This document shows, piece by piece, positions 38,245-48,359 of a stretch of 64,000 bases of DNA. Position numbers and translations under genes: made by a program. The stretch is from JBDHWG01 sp039810085 (GTDB lineage Bacteria; Chloroflexota; Anaerolineae; Epilineales; JAHCIE01): assembly GCA_039810085.1 (NCBI GenBank), contig JBDHWG010000005.1:1-64000 (forward strand). The letters are read 5' to 3'. Positions within the stretch are counted from its first letter, which is position 1, and each line of letters begins with the position of its first letter. The notes under the pieces are model-generated. The model ran no database searches. It was not told the DNA's origin and was given only the letters and a program-made list of their open reading frames with translations.

Positions 38245-38628
38245 ATGGCTCGTATTGCGGGCGTCGACGTCCCTCGCGACAAGCGCGTCGAAGTAGCGCT
38301 CACCTACATTTTCGGCATCGGTCCGACGACCAGCCGCACGATCCTCAGTACGACGGGTGTCAGCCCTGACACGCGCGTGAAGGATCTGACTGAGGCTGAG
38401 CTAGGCTCGATCCGAACCTATATCGACCGTGAGCTGAAGGTCGAAGGTGATCTGCGTCGTGAGATCGGCCAGAATATCAAGCGTCTGCAGGAGATCAACT
38501 GCTATCGCGGCCTGCGCCATCGCCGCAGCTTGCCGGTGCGTGGTCAGCGGACGCGGACGAATGCTCGAACCAAGCGCGGCGCCCGCAAGACCGTGCCGGG
38601 CCGCCGCCGGTCGCGCGCGAAGAAGTAA
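38245..38628 (+). CDS. rpsM: 30S ribosomal protein uS13
   Basis: A 127-residue 30S head protein touching tRNAs and bridge B1. It starts MARIAGVDVPRDKRVEVALT, and the C-terminal RGLRHRRSLPVRGQRTRTNA and RTKRGARKTV are canonical. AAAGGAG lies upstream. Confidence 0.96.
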   Translation: MARIAGVDVPRDKRVEVALTYIFGIGPTTSRTILSTTGVSPDTRVKDLTEAELGSIRTYIDRELKVEGDLRREIGQNIKRLQEINCYRGLRHRRSLPVRGQRTRTNARTKRGARKTVPGRRRSRAKK

Positions 38629-38754
38629 TCGGTACGGGTGGCAGTTTTTCTGCCGCCCGTGCATACCGTGTCCTGCGCCGGCTACGATTGGGCCGGCGCA
38701 GAATACAGGCGCGGCCCGCGTGTGGCCGCCGTTCTCGAACACAAGAGGAAAGCT

Positions 38755-39180
<426 letters not shown>

Positions 39181-39369
39181 CCCAAAGTGGTTGCAAGGCA
39201 AGCGCGCCCTTGCGGTAACATGGGGCGCGTTCGTCCTGCCCAGACGACGCCTCATCGGGCCAAAACGTGGGTAAAGTATTCAAGGGCCGAAGGGCAGGCG
39301 AGAGCGAGGTGTTCTTGCTAATGGACGGCTGTCGCGTCTCGCCCGCTTTCGGGGGAAGTGAGGGAAAAA

Positions 39370-40386
39370 ATGGCTGACAATGGTCGACCGGCCGATGTCA
39401 AAATTGAAGTGGAAGCCAGTTCCCGGAATTATGCTCGCTTCAGGATTAGTCCGCTGGATCGTGGCTATGGGACGACGGTAGGGAACGCACTGCGGCGTGT
39501 CCTGCTCAGTTCGTTGCCCGGTGTGGCTGTGACCTCTATCAAGATCGACGGTGTCCATCACGAATTCTCGCCGATTCCCTCGGCGAAGGAAGATACGACG
39601 CGGCTGGTTCTGAACGTCAAGCAGTTGCGGTTGAAGATGACGCCTAGCGTAGACGGGCCGGTGCGCATGCGCCTGGAGGCGCGGGGCAGCGGCGTGGTCA
39701 CGGCAGCGGACATCGAAGCGCCGAGCGAGATTGAGATCATCAATCAGGAGCTGCCGCTGCTGACCCTGGACAACCAGGGCCACGTCGACGTCGAGATGAT
39801 TGTCGAGCGCGGCATGGGGTACATCCCCGCCGACCGGCACAGTAGTCGCCTCGCCATCGGCGAGCTGCCCGTAGACGCGATTTTCAGCCCGGTGCGCAAG
39901 GTCTCCTTCCGCGTCGAGCCGGCCCGCGTCGAGCAGGCCACCGACTACGACCGCCTGATCCTGGAAGTCTGGACTGACGGGACGATGGCGCCCCAGGACG
40001 CGGTGCAGTTCGCTGCCGAGCGCCTGGTGCGCGAGTTCCAGCGGCTGGTAGCTTTCGGCGCTGTCGTCGAGCCCGAGCCCCAGACATCCGGTATCAAGAT
40101 TCCGACCGAAGTGTACGACATGCCCATCGAGGCGCTGGAGCTGCCGGTGCGCGGCTACAACTGTCTCAAGCGCGCCGGGATCACCCGCGTCGGCGAGGTC
40201 CTGGAGAAGCTGCGCAAGGGCGACGACGAGATGCTCGTCATTCGGAACTTTGGCTTGAAGTCACTCAACGAGTTGAAGGACGCGCTGACTGAGCGCGATC
40301 TGATGCAGTACGTCGGGACGCCAGTGAACGGACGCGACGGCGCTCACGAGTACGGTGACGACGTAGACGATCTGATCGAGGAATAG
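39370..40386 (+). CDS. rpoA: DNA-directed RNA polymerase subunit alpha
   Basis: A 338-residue alpha subunit. The N-terminal assembly domain has GYGTTVGNALRRVLLSSLPG; the C-terminal domain that binds UP elements and activators has LELPVRGYNCLKRAGITRVG and IRNFGLKSLNELKDAL. ATG 39370 has GAGGG upstream; the in-frame GTG at 39358 is less likely. It is co-transcribed with rplQ five bases later. The spacer before it (39181-39369) contains a GC-rich hairpin near 39200-39230. Confidence 0.97.
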   Translation: MADNGRPADVKIEVEASSRNYARFRISPLDRGYGTTVGNALRRVLLSSLPGVAVTSIKIDGVHHEFSPIPSAKEDTTRLVLNVKQLRLKMTPSVDGPVRMRLEARGSGVVTAADIEAPSEIEIINQELPLLTLDNQGHVDVEMIVERGMGYIPADRHSSRLAIGELPVDAIFSPVRKVSFRVEPARVEQATDYDRLILEVWTDGTMAPQDAVQFAAERLVREFQRLVAFGAVVEPEPQTSGIKIPTEVYDMPIEALELPVRGYNCLKRAGITRVGEVLEKLRKGDDEMLVIRNFGLKSLNELKDALTERDLMQYVGTPVNGRDGAHEYGDDVDDLIEE

Positions 40387-40391
40387 AAATC

Positions 40392-40889
40392 ATGCCCCAT
40401 CAAGTTTTCGGGCGCCATCTTGGCCGCAATGAAGCTCAGCGCCGCGCCCTGTATCGCAATCTCATGACCGACCTGTTCCGCTACGACCGCATCAAGACAA
40501 CCGAGGCCAAGGCCAAGGCCGTCAAGCCGGAGGCGGAGCGCATCATTACCCGGGCGAAGCGCGCCGAAGGCGGCCGCCTGGTGAGCCTGGCTCAGGCCGG
40601 CAACTTGGCGAGCCTGACGCCCCTGGTGGGCGGCGCGAACGCCCAGAAGATGGTCGACCTGGCGCGCGCGGGCCAGACGGCGGAGCTGGAGAAGATGGCC
40701 GCTGCGGTCGCCCTTCACGCTCGCCGCATCATCCTGCGCACGATCCATGACAAGGCCGTCGTGGACCGCCTGATCCACGAGGTCGCCGCCAACAACCTGG
40801 AGCGGCCCGGCGGCTACACGCGTATCCTGAAGCTCGGCCCGCGCCGTGGCGACGCCGCCGAGATGGTGTACCTGGAGATCGTCGCCTAG
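40392..40889 (+). CDS. rplQ: 50S ribosomal protein bL17, long form
   Basis: A 165-residue protein near the exit tunnel. The N-terminal HLGRNEAQRRALYRNLMTDL and the C-terminal NLERPGGYTRILKLGPRRGD are canonical. The middle carries roughly 40 extra residues (around LVSLAQAGNLASLTPLVGGA) compared with E. coli bL17 (127). It is followed by truA three bases after the stop. Confidence 0.95.
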   Translation: MPHQVFGRHLGRNEAQRRALYRNLMTDLFRYDRIKTTEAKAKAVKPEAERIITRAKRAEGGRLVSLAQAGNLASLTPLVGGANAQKMVDLARAGQTAELEKMAAAVALHARRIILRTIHDKAVVDRLIHEVAANNLERPGGYTRILKLGPRRGDAAEMVYLEIVA

Positions 40890-40892
40890 GAC

Positions 40893-41702
40893 GTGCCGCG
40901 CCTTCCCAATGCTCCGGCGCCAGGTCAGCGCCGCCTCCGTGCGAAGATAGAGTACGACGGTACGGACTTCGCGGGGTGGCAGGCGCAGGCGGCGGAGCGC
41001 GGGCGGACGGTGCAGGTGGTCCTGGAAGGGGCCATCCTGCGCATCACGGGTGAGGCGGTCCGCGTCGTCGGCGCAGGCCGAACAGACGCGGGGGTGCATG
41101 CGACAGGGCAGGTGGCCCACTTCGATAGTGGGTGGGGCCGGCCCGTCGAGGTCTTGCAGCGGGCGCTGGCGGCGGTGCTGCCAGCGGACGTGGTGGTCAC
41201 GGAGCTGATGGAAGCGCCGCTTGGGTTCCACGCCCGCTATAGTGCGCGAGAGCGCACGTACGTTTACACGATTTTGAACCGCCCGGTTCGCGCTCCTCTC
41301 CTGGCGCGAACGACCTGGCACGTCGCACTGCCCCTGGACGTGGAAGCGATGGCGGCGGCCACAGCCCCGTTGGCTGGCCGTCATGACTTTCGCGCGTTTG
41401 GGCAGCCGATGCGTGAGGGCGCTTCGACGCTTCGCTGCATGACGCGGCTGGCGGTCGAGACGCAGGGAGAGTGTGTCGTTGTGACCGTGTCTGCGGATGC
41501 GTTCTTGCGGCACATGGTGCGCCGCATGGTGTTCGCCCTGGCGGAAGCTGGGCGCGGGCGTCTGACGGCCGAGGACGTGGCTGCGATCCTGGCTTCGACG
41601 GATCCACAGCGGCTGCATGGCCTGGCTCCCCCGCAAGGGTTGTGCCTGGTCAACGTAACGTATGACGAGTCAGAGTGGCGGGCGCTTGACCCGGCCACGT
41701 GA
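40893..41702 (+). CDS. truA: tRNA pseudouridine(38-40) synthase
   Basis: It makes pseudouridine at tRNA positions 38-40. 269 residues from GTG 40893. The catalytic Asp is in GAGRTDAGVHATGQ near residue 64; YDGTDFAGWQ and FLRHMVRRMV are family motifs. It is part of the rplQ-truA-rplM-rpsI string. Confidence 0.95.
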   Translation: MPRLPNAPAPGQRRLRAKIEYDGTDFAGWQAQAAERGRTVQVVLEGAILRITGEAVRVVGAGRTDAGVHATGQVAHFDSGWGRPVEVLQRALAAVLPADVVVTELMEAPLGFHARYSARERTYVYTILNRPVRAPLLARTTWHVALPLDVEAMAAATAPLAGRHDFRAFGQPMREGASTLRCMTRLAVETQGECVVVTVSADAFLRHMVRRMVFALAEAGRGRLTAEDVAAILASTDPQRLHGLAPPQGLCLVNVTYDESEWRALDPAT

Positions 41703-41714
41703 AGGAGTACGACA

Positions 41715-42149
41715 GTGCGAACCTATGTAACCAAACCGGCTGAGGTGCAGCGCGAGTGGTACGTGGTGGATGCCCAGGGCAAGACGCTCGGCCGTCTGGC
41801 GACTGAGATCGCTCGCGTGCTGCGCGGGAAGCACAAGCCGATTTTCCAGCCGAACATTGATACCGGCGACTTCGTGATCGTGGTCAACTGCGACAAGATT
41901 CACGTGACGGGCAATCGGCTGACCGAGAAGTTCTACTATCGCCACTCGGGCTATCCGGGTGGTCTCAAGGCGGTCAGCCTGCGCGACATGCTGAAGACGC
42001 ACCCCGACCGCGTCATTCGCGAAGCCGTGTGGGGCATGTTGCCGCACAACAGCCTGGGGCGGCAGCAGCTCCGCAAGCTCAAGATTTACCGCCGCGCGGA
42101 CCATCCGCATGCGGCCCAGAAGCCCAAGCCGCTGGAAATTGAAGCCTAA
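41715..42149 (+). CDS. rplM: 50S ribosomal protein uL13
   Basis: A 144-residue early-assembly 23S protein: GKTLGRLATEIARVLRGKHK and the end GMLPHNSLGRQQLRKLKIYR. GTG 41715 start, with AAGGAG upstream. Paired with rpsI as usual. Confidence 0.96.
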   Translation: MRTYVTKPAEVQREWYVVDAQGKTLGRLATEIARVLRGKHKPIFQPNIDTGDFVIVVNCDKIHVTGNRLTEKFYYRHSGYPGGLKAVSLRDMLKTHPDRVIREAVWGMLPHNSLGRQQLRKLKIYRRADHPHAAQKPKPLEIEA

Positions 42150-42164
42150 GAGGAGACGACCTAC

Positions 42165-42578
42165 ATGGCGATGAACCTGCCCGGCCAGTATCACTACGCC
42201 GTCGGCCGCCGCAAGGCGGCGACCGCCGAGGTGCGCCTGTATCCCGGCGGCACCGGTACGATCCTGGTCAACAACAAAACGATTACGGAATATTTCGGGA
42301 CCGGCAACGAGCGCTACATCGAAGAGGCGCTGGCTCCGCTCCGCGCGACCGGCAACGACGCGCGGTACAACGTGACCGTCCTCACGAACGGTGGCGGCGT
42401 CCACGGCCAGGCGGGCGCGATTCGCCTCGGCATCGCCCGCGCGCTGGACAAGGCCAACCCCGACATGCACTCGACGCTCAAGACGAACGGCCTCCTGACC
42501 CGCGACCCGCGTGAGAAGGAGCGCAAGAAGCCAGGTCTGCGGCGCGCGCGCAAGCGGCCCCAGTACACCAAGCGCTAG
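42165..42578 (+). CDS. rpsI: 30S ribosomal protein uS9
   Basis: A 137-residue protein whose C-terminal Lys-Arg tail reaches the P-site tRNA; here it ends RPQYTKR. The core shows YAVGRRKAATAEVRLYPGGT and GGVHGQAGAIRLGIARAL. AGGAG precedes it. A strong hairpin follows. Confidence 0.96.
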   Translation: MAMNLPGQYHYAVGRRKAATAEVRLYPGGTGTILVNNKTITEYFGTGNERYIEEALAPLRATGNDARYNVTVLTNGGGVHGQAGAIRLGIARALDKANPDMHSTLKTNGLLTRDPREKERKKPGLRRARKRPQYTKR

Positions 42579-42589
42579 AGCTTATGCGA

Positions 42590-42620
42590 GAAACCCGTTT
42601 TCCGAGCGAAAACGGGTTTC
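42590..42620 (+). terminator. Terminator after rpsI
   Basis: GAAACCCGTTTT (42590-42601) pairs perfectly with AAAACGGGTTTC (42609-42620) around a 7-base loop, 11 bases after the rpsI stop. It ends the ribosomal superoperon. Confidence 0.8.
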
Positions 42621-42641
42621 AGCTATGTTAGGCGGGCGTTG

Positions 42642-42703
42642 TCATGCTGAGCGATAGCGAAGCATCCCGGCGGGGGACTCTTCGCTACCGCTCAGAGTGA
42701 CAG
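42642..42703. repeat. Full copy of the TCATGCTGAGCG hairpin repeat
   Basis: This copy begins TCATGCTGAGCGATAGCGAA and ends CTACCGCTCAGAGTGACAG. Its arms are complementary and it closely matches the copy at 23369-23433. It lies between convergent genes. Confidence 0.75.
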
Positions 42704-42706
42704 GAC

Positions 42707-43645
42707 TCAGGCGGGGAGGATGTACATGACGGCGAAGACCGTCAGGCCCCACAGCACGATGTCCACCAGGAGCGGCTTATCGCGCAGCAGCAGTTCGTCC
42801 GGGCTGCCGCCCTCGCCGCGCACGTGGATAAGGTACTGGTAGCGGAAGATGCCGTAGAGGACGAAGGGGATCGTCAGCATCATCAGGTGGTTGGGCGGCA
42901 GGTTGGGCGCAGAGAAGGTGTAGAAGGCGTACGTGACGGCCGTCGCCGCCGTAACCAGGCCCATCATGTCGTCGAGCAGGCGCAGGTTATACTCCGAGAG
43001 AATGCGCCGGTGGCTGTCGGCCTTGCCCTGGAGCAGCGTCAGCTCGTGGCGGCGCTTGCCGATGGCGATGAACAGGGCCAGCAGGGTGACGGTCAGGTAG
43101 AGCCAGGGCGAGAAGTTGCGCGCCTGGACCAGCACGACGCCCGCCGCGACGCGCAGCACGAACCCGGCGGCGATGCAGAACACGTCGATCAGGACGATGT
43201 TCTTGAGCGCGTAGGTGTAGGCAATTTGCAGCGCCAGGTAGACGACACTGATGACGCCGAAGCGCCAGTCGAGCCAGACAGCGGTCGGCAGCGTCACCGC
43301 GATGAACAATACCGTGGCGACAATCGCCACGCGCGGCGAGAGCCGCCCGGACGCGAGCGGCCGGAAGCGCTTCGTCGGGTGGGCGCGGTCGGCCTCCATG
43401 TCGCCCAGGTCGTTGATCAGGTAGACGGCGCTGGACAGCAGGCAGAAGATGAGAAACCCCGCCGTCGTCTTGAGAAATAGGGGAATGTCCAGCAGCTTGG
43501 CGTCGAACAGCAGCGCTGCATAGATGAAGAGGTTCTTCGTCCACTGGCGCGGCCGCATGGCCTTGAACAGGTAGCGTAGCGTGCGAATCGGGCTTTGGGC
43601 AGCGCGTACGGTCTCGGAAGGGGTTGTCGTCATCGGATCATCCAT
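42707..43645 (-). CDS. UbiA-family prenyltransferase, decaprenyl-phosphate phosphoribosyltransferase type
   Basis: A roughly 312-residue membrane protein with eight to nine helices. The active-site motif NDLGDMEADRAHPTKRFRPL plus ASG is that of the decaprenyl-phosphate 5-phosphoribosyltransferase branch, which moves a phosphoribosyl group onto a polyprenyl phosphate. The second motif region KRRHELTLL fits that subgroup. In actinobacteria the product feeds arabinan synthesis; in this organism the use is unknown. The start is ATG 43645 or 43633, with no strong ribosome site at either. It is divergent from tlyA. Confidence 0.82.
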   Translation of the reverse strand: MDDPMTTTPSETVRAAQSPIRTLRYLFKAMRPRQWTKNLFIYAALLFDAKLLDIPLFLKTTAGFLIFCLLSSAVYLINDLGDMEADRAHPTKRFRPLASGRLSPRVAIVATVLFIAVTLPTAVWLDWRFGVISVVYLALQIAYTYALKNIVLIDVFCIAAGFVLRVAAGVVLVQARNFSPWLYLTVTLLALFIAIGKRRHELTLLQGKADSHRRILSEYNLRLLDDMMGLVTAATAVTYAFYTFSAPNLPPNHLMMLTIPFVLYGIFRYQYLIHVRGEGGSPDELLLRDKPLLVDIVLWGLTVFAVMYILPA

Positions 43646-43720
43646 AACGAAAAGCGTACTCCATTCGCGCCGCTCCGTCAAGACGATGCGGGGGCGGCGC
43701 AGGATCGGGCGAGAGAGACG

Positions 43721-44491
43721 GTGAAAGAACGGCTGGATGCGCTGCTCGTGCAGCGCGGGCTGGCCGAGAGCCGCACCCAGGCCCAGCGTATGATCGAGGC
43801 GGGCGCGGTGCGCGTCGCGGGCCAGGTCGTCGACAAGCCCGGTACGCGAGTCGAAGCTGAGGCCGGAATCGTGGTCGAGGCCAAGCCGCAGTTCGCCAGC
43901 CGCGGTGGGCTGAAGCTCGATGCCGCCCTGGAGGCGTTCGCCGTTCAGGTCACCGAGCGCGTTGCCCTCGACGTGGGGGCCTCGACCGGCGGCTTCACCG
44001 ATGTGTTGCTGCGCCGAGGCGCGACGCGGGTATACGCCGTCGATGTAGGCTACGGCCAGCTCGCCTGGACGTTGCGCCAGGACTCTAGAGTCGTCGTGAT
44101 GGACCGCGTCAACATTCGCTACCTGGAGAGCCTCCCGGAGCCGATAGACCTGACCGTCATCGACGTGTCGTTCATCTCGCTGCGCCTCGTCCTGCCCGTG
44201 GTGGCGAAGCTGTCGCGCCCAGGGGCCGACGTGGTCGCGCTCATCAAGCCGCAATTCGAAGTCGGCAAGGGGCAGGTAGGCAAGGGCGGCGTCGTGCGCG
44301 ACCCGGCGCTCCACAGCAGTGTGCTCCACGGCACGCTGACGTGGGCGGCCGAAAACGGCTTCGCGCCGCTCGGCCTCATCCGCTCGCCCGTCGTGGGCCC
44401 GGCCGGCAACGTCGAGTTCCTGGCGCATCTCGTCGTGGGCGCACCGTCTACCGCCGACATAGATGCCTTGGTGCGCGCTGCCCTCGCCTAA
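43721..44491 (+). CDS. tlyA: TlyA family rRNA 2'-O-methyltransferase
   Basis: A 256-residue protein: an N-terminal S4 RNA-binding domain (RLDALLVQRGLAESRTQAQR) followed by a SAM-dependent FtsJ-like methyltransferase (LDVGASTGGFTDVLLRRGA) with the catalytic Lys in IKPQFE. In other bacteria it 2'-O-methylates 16S/23S rRNA cytidines. The start GTG 43721 follows GAGAGA and gives the canonical VKERLD beginning. Some family members have been called hemolysins, a historical label. Confidence 0.92.
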   Translation: MKERLDALLVQRGLAESRTQAQRMIEAGAVRVAGQVVDKPGTRVEAEAGIVVEAKPQFASRGGLKLDAALEAFAVQVTERVALDVGASTGGFTDVLLRRGATRVYAVDVGYGQLAWTLRQDSRVVVMDRVNIRYLESLPEPIDLTVIDVSFISLRLVLPVVAKLSRPGADVVALIKPQFEVGKGQVGKGGVVRDPALHSSVLHGTLTWAAENGFAPLGLIRSPVVGPAGNVEFLAHLVVGAPSTADIDALVRAALA

Positions 44492-44520
44492 CCTCTATTG
44501 TATAACGTCATGCTAGGAAA

Positions 44521-44549
44521 TTCTGTTTAGGGCTGCCCAGGACTATACT
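44521..44549 (+). promoter_or_regulatory. Putative lepA promoter
   Basis: TTCTGT (44521-44526), a 17-base spacer and TATACT (44544-44549), 36 bases before lepA. The -35 is weak. Confidence 0.45.
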
Positions 44550-44584
44550 TAGGGGCGTGGGCTGTACAGTTGTAGGAATGATAA

Positions 44585-46384
<1,800 letters not shown>

Positions 46385-46409
46385 CGCTGGCGCGCGCCAG
46401 GGTCGGGCA

Positions 46410-47510
46410 ATGCGTTATCATCGAGTCGTCGTTAAGCTAGGGACAAATGTGTTGACCGCGGGCGGCCCACGCCTGAGCCGCCCGCGACTTGTTGACCTCG
46501 TGCGCCAGGTGGCGACGCTGCACGGCGCGGGCGTCGAGGTGGCGGTTGTCTCGTCGGGCGCGGTGCTGGCCGGGCGCGAGCGCCTCGACCTGTACGCGCG
46601 CATTCGCGGCATTCCCCTCAAGCAGATGCTCGCGGCCGTCGGGCAGGGCCGGCTGATGCAGCTCTACGCCCAGCTCTTCGATCTGTACGACATTCCGGTC
46701 GCCCAGGCCCTCCTAACCCGCGTTGACCTTGCCGACCGCACGCGCTACCTCAACGCCCGCAACACGCTGCTCGCCCTGCTGGAGCGGCGTGTGGTGCCCA
46801 TCGTCAACGAGAACGACGTCGTCGGTGTGGAGGAAATCCGTATCGGCGACAACGACAACCTCTCCGCCCTCGTCGCCAACCTCATCGACGCCGACCTGCT
46901 GGTGATGCTCACGGACGCCGCTGGGCTGTTCACTGCCGACCCGCGCAAGAACCCAGAAGCAACCCTCATCCCTCTGGTGGAGCACATCGACGACTCTGTG
47001 CGTGCCCTCGCGGGTGGAACGGTGACCGGGCGCGGAACGGGTGGCATGATCACCAAGATTCAGGCGGCTGACCTGGCGACGCGCACCGGCACGGCGACCA
47101 TCGTCGCGGCCGGTGGGGAGCCGGATGTCCTGCTGCGGCTGGTGGCGGGCGAGACGCTCGGCACTCTGTTCGCCGCGACCGCGAACCGCATGGAGAGCCG
47201 CAAGCGCTGGATTCTAACCGACCCCATTCGCGGTGAGCTCGTGGTGGACGACGGCGCGGTGCGCGCGCTTAAGGAAGGGGGCAAGAGCCTCCTGCCGGCC
47301 GGTGTCGTCGAGGTGCGCGGGGATTTTGCCCGAGGGGCGACAGTGAAGGTGGTGGATCGCGCTCTGCACGACATTGCGCGGGGGATTGCCATCTACAACT
47401 CAGCTGACCTGCGGCTTATCAAAGGGTTGAAGTCAGCCGAGATCGAGGGTCGGCTCGGCTACGACTACGGCGCTGAGGTCATCCACCGCAACGACCTCGT
47501 CCTACTCTAG
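46410..47510 (+). CDS. proB: Glutamate 5-kinase with PUA domain
   Basis: The first enzyme of proline synthesis; 366 residues. The amino-acid-kinase domain shows VVVKLGTNVLT, VSSGAVLAGRERL, PIVNENDVV and GTGGMITKIQAADLA. The C-terminal PUA domain (about 275-366) is present, as in E. coli ProB. proA lies 3.4 kb further on, separated by two unrelated genes. The ribosome site before ATG 46410 is weak. Confidence 0.95.
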   Translation: MRYHRVVVKLGTNVLTAGGPRLSRPRLVDLVRQVATLHGAGVEVAVVSSGAVLAGRERLDLYARIRGIPLKQMLAAVGQGRLMQLYAQLFDLYDIPVAQALLTRVDLADRTRYLNARNTLLALLERRVVPIVNENDVVGVEEIRIGDNDNLSALVANLIDADLLVMLTDAAGLFTADPRKNPEATLIPLVEHIDDSVRALAGGTVTGRGTGGMITKIQAADLATRTGTATIVAAGGEPDVLLRLVAGETLGTLFAATANRMESRKRWILTDPIRGELVVDDGAVRALKEGGKSLLPAGVVEVRGDFARGATVKVVDRALHDIARGIAIYNSADLRLIKGLKSAEIEGRLGYDYGAEVIHRNDLVLL

Positions 47511-47520
47511 CAGAGGGGCA

Positions 47521-48225
47521 GTGAGTCTGTGGGGGTGGGGAGCCATTGTCGTGGTCGTGGCGCTGCTGGCGGCGCTGGCCTACTGGCAGCTCGTCCTCGC
47601 CGAGGGGGCTTACCTCGGCCGTACCATCGTCACCCTCATGTATGACTGGAGCGCGCACTCCTACGACCGTATCAAAGGCTTTGACGAGGATGACGAGGCG
47701 GACCGCCTCGGCTATCCGCTGGTCGAGCGCCTGGTCGCTATCCCCCACCCTCGTATCCTGGACGTCGCCACGGGCACCGGCCGCCTTCCCCTTGCCCTCC
47801 TCCAACAGCCGGACTTCACCGGCGAGATAATCGCCCTGGACTCATCGGCGAGGATGTTGGAGGAAGCGGAGGCGAAGCTCGCTGCGTGGCGCGAGCGCGT
47901 CACCCTGCTCCAGCATAATGTGACTGCGCTCCCGTTCCCCGATGCCTCCTTCCATGCCGTCACGTGCCTCGAGGCGCTGGAGTTCCTGCCGTTGCCGGAT
48001 GCGGCGCTGTGCGAGATGGTCCGCGTCTTGCAGCCGGGTGGGTGTCTGCTCATTACCCACCGCGTCGGCGTCGACCGTCTCTACTTCCCGGGCCGTGTCG
48101 CATCGCGTGAGGCATTCGACCAGCAGTTGACTGAGCTAGGTCTGTCCGACATTCGCCGCGAGATCTGGCAGACCTACTATGATCTCATCTGGGCCGTGAA
48201 GCCGGTATCACAGGCTGAGGCGTAA
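47521..48225 (+). CDS. Membrane-anchored class I SAM methyltransferase
   Basis: A 234-residue protein with one N-terminal helix (about residues 5-24, WGAIVVVVALLAALAYWQLV) and a class I methyltransferase domain. Motif I is ILDVATGTGRLPLAL, and the post-I acidic residue is in IIALDSSARML. LQPGGCLLITHR is motif III-like. It is UbiE/Methyltransf_11-like, but no substrate can be named. GTG 47521 follows GAGGGG, 10 bases after proB. An inverted repeat (48222-48230 with 48274-48282) overlaps its stop. Confidence 0.8.
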   Translation: MSLWGWGAIVVVVALLAALAYWQLVLAEGAYLGRTIVTLMYDWSAHSYDRIKGFDEDDEADRLGYPLVERLVAIPHPRILDVATGTGRLPLALLQQPDFTGEIIALDSSARMLEEAEAKLAAWRERVTLLQHNVTALPFPDASFHAVTCLEALEFLPLPDAALCEMVRVLQPGGCLLITHRVGVDRLYFPGRVASREAFDQQLTELGLSDIRREIWQTYYDLIWAVKPVSQAEA

Positions 48226-48359
48226 TACGCATGCTGTGGAATATGCGTGAAACCTTGTGGCAGGTCTGTCCTGGCGTATTACATGGCCCGGCTCGTCCGT
48301 TATCATAGTCAGTTGAGTGTCAAGTATGGTGTCCCCCCGTTCTCGTAGAGGAGACGTGG

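Noticed and set aside
48222..48282. 9-bp inverted repeat GTAATACGC/GCGTATTAC before the cohesin-like gene, as a regulator site
   Set aside because: The left arm overlaps the methyltransferase stop and the arms are 43 bases apart; there is no supporting promoter of good quality, so it is noted only in the gene entry.
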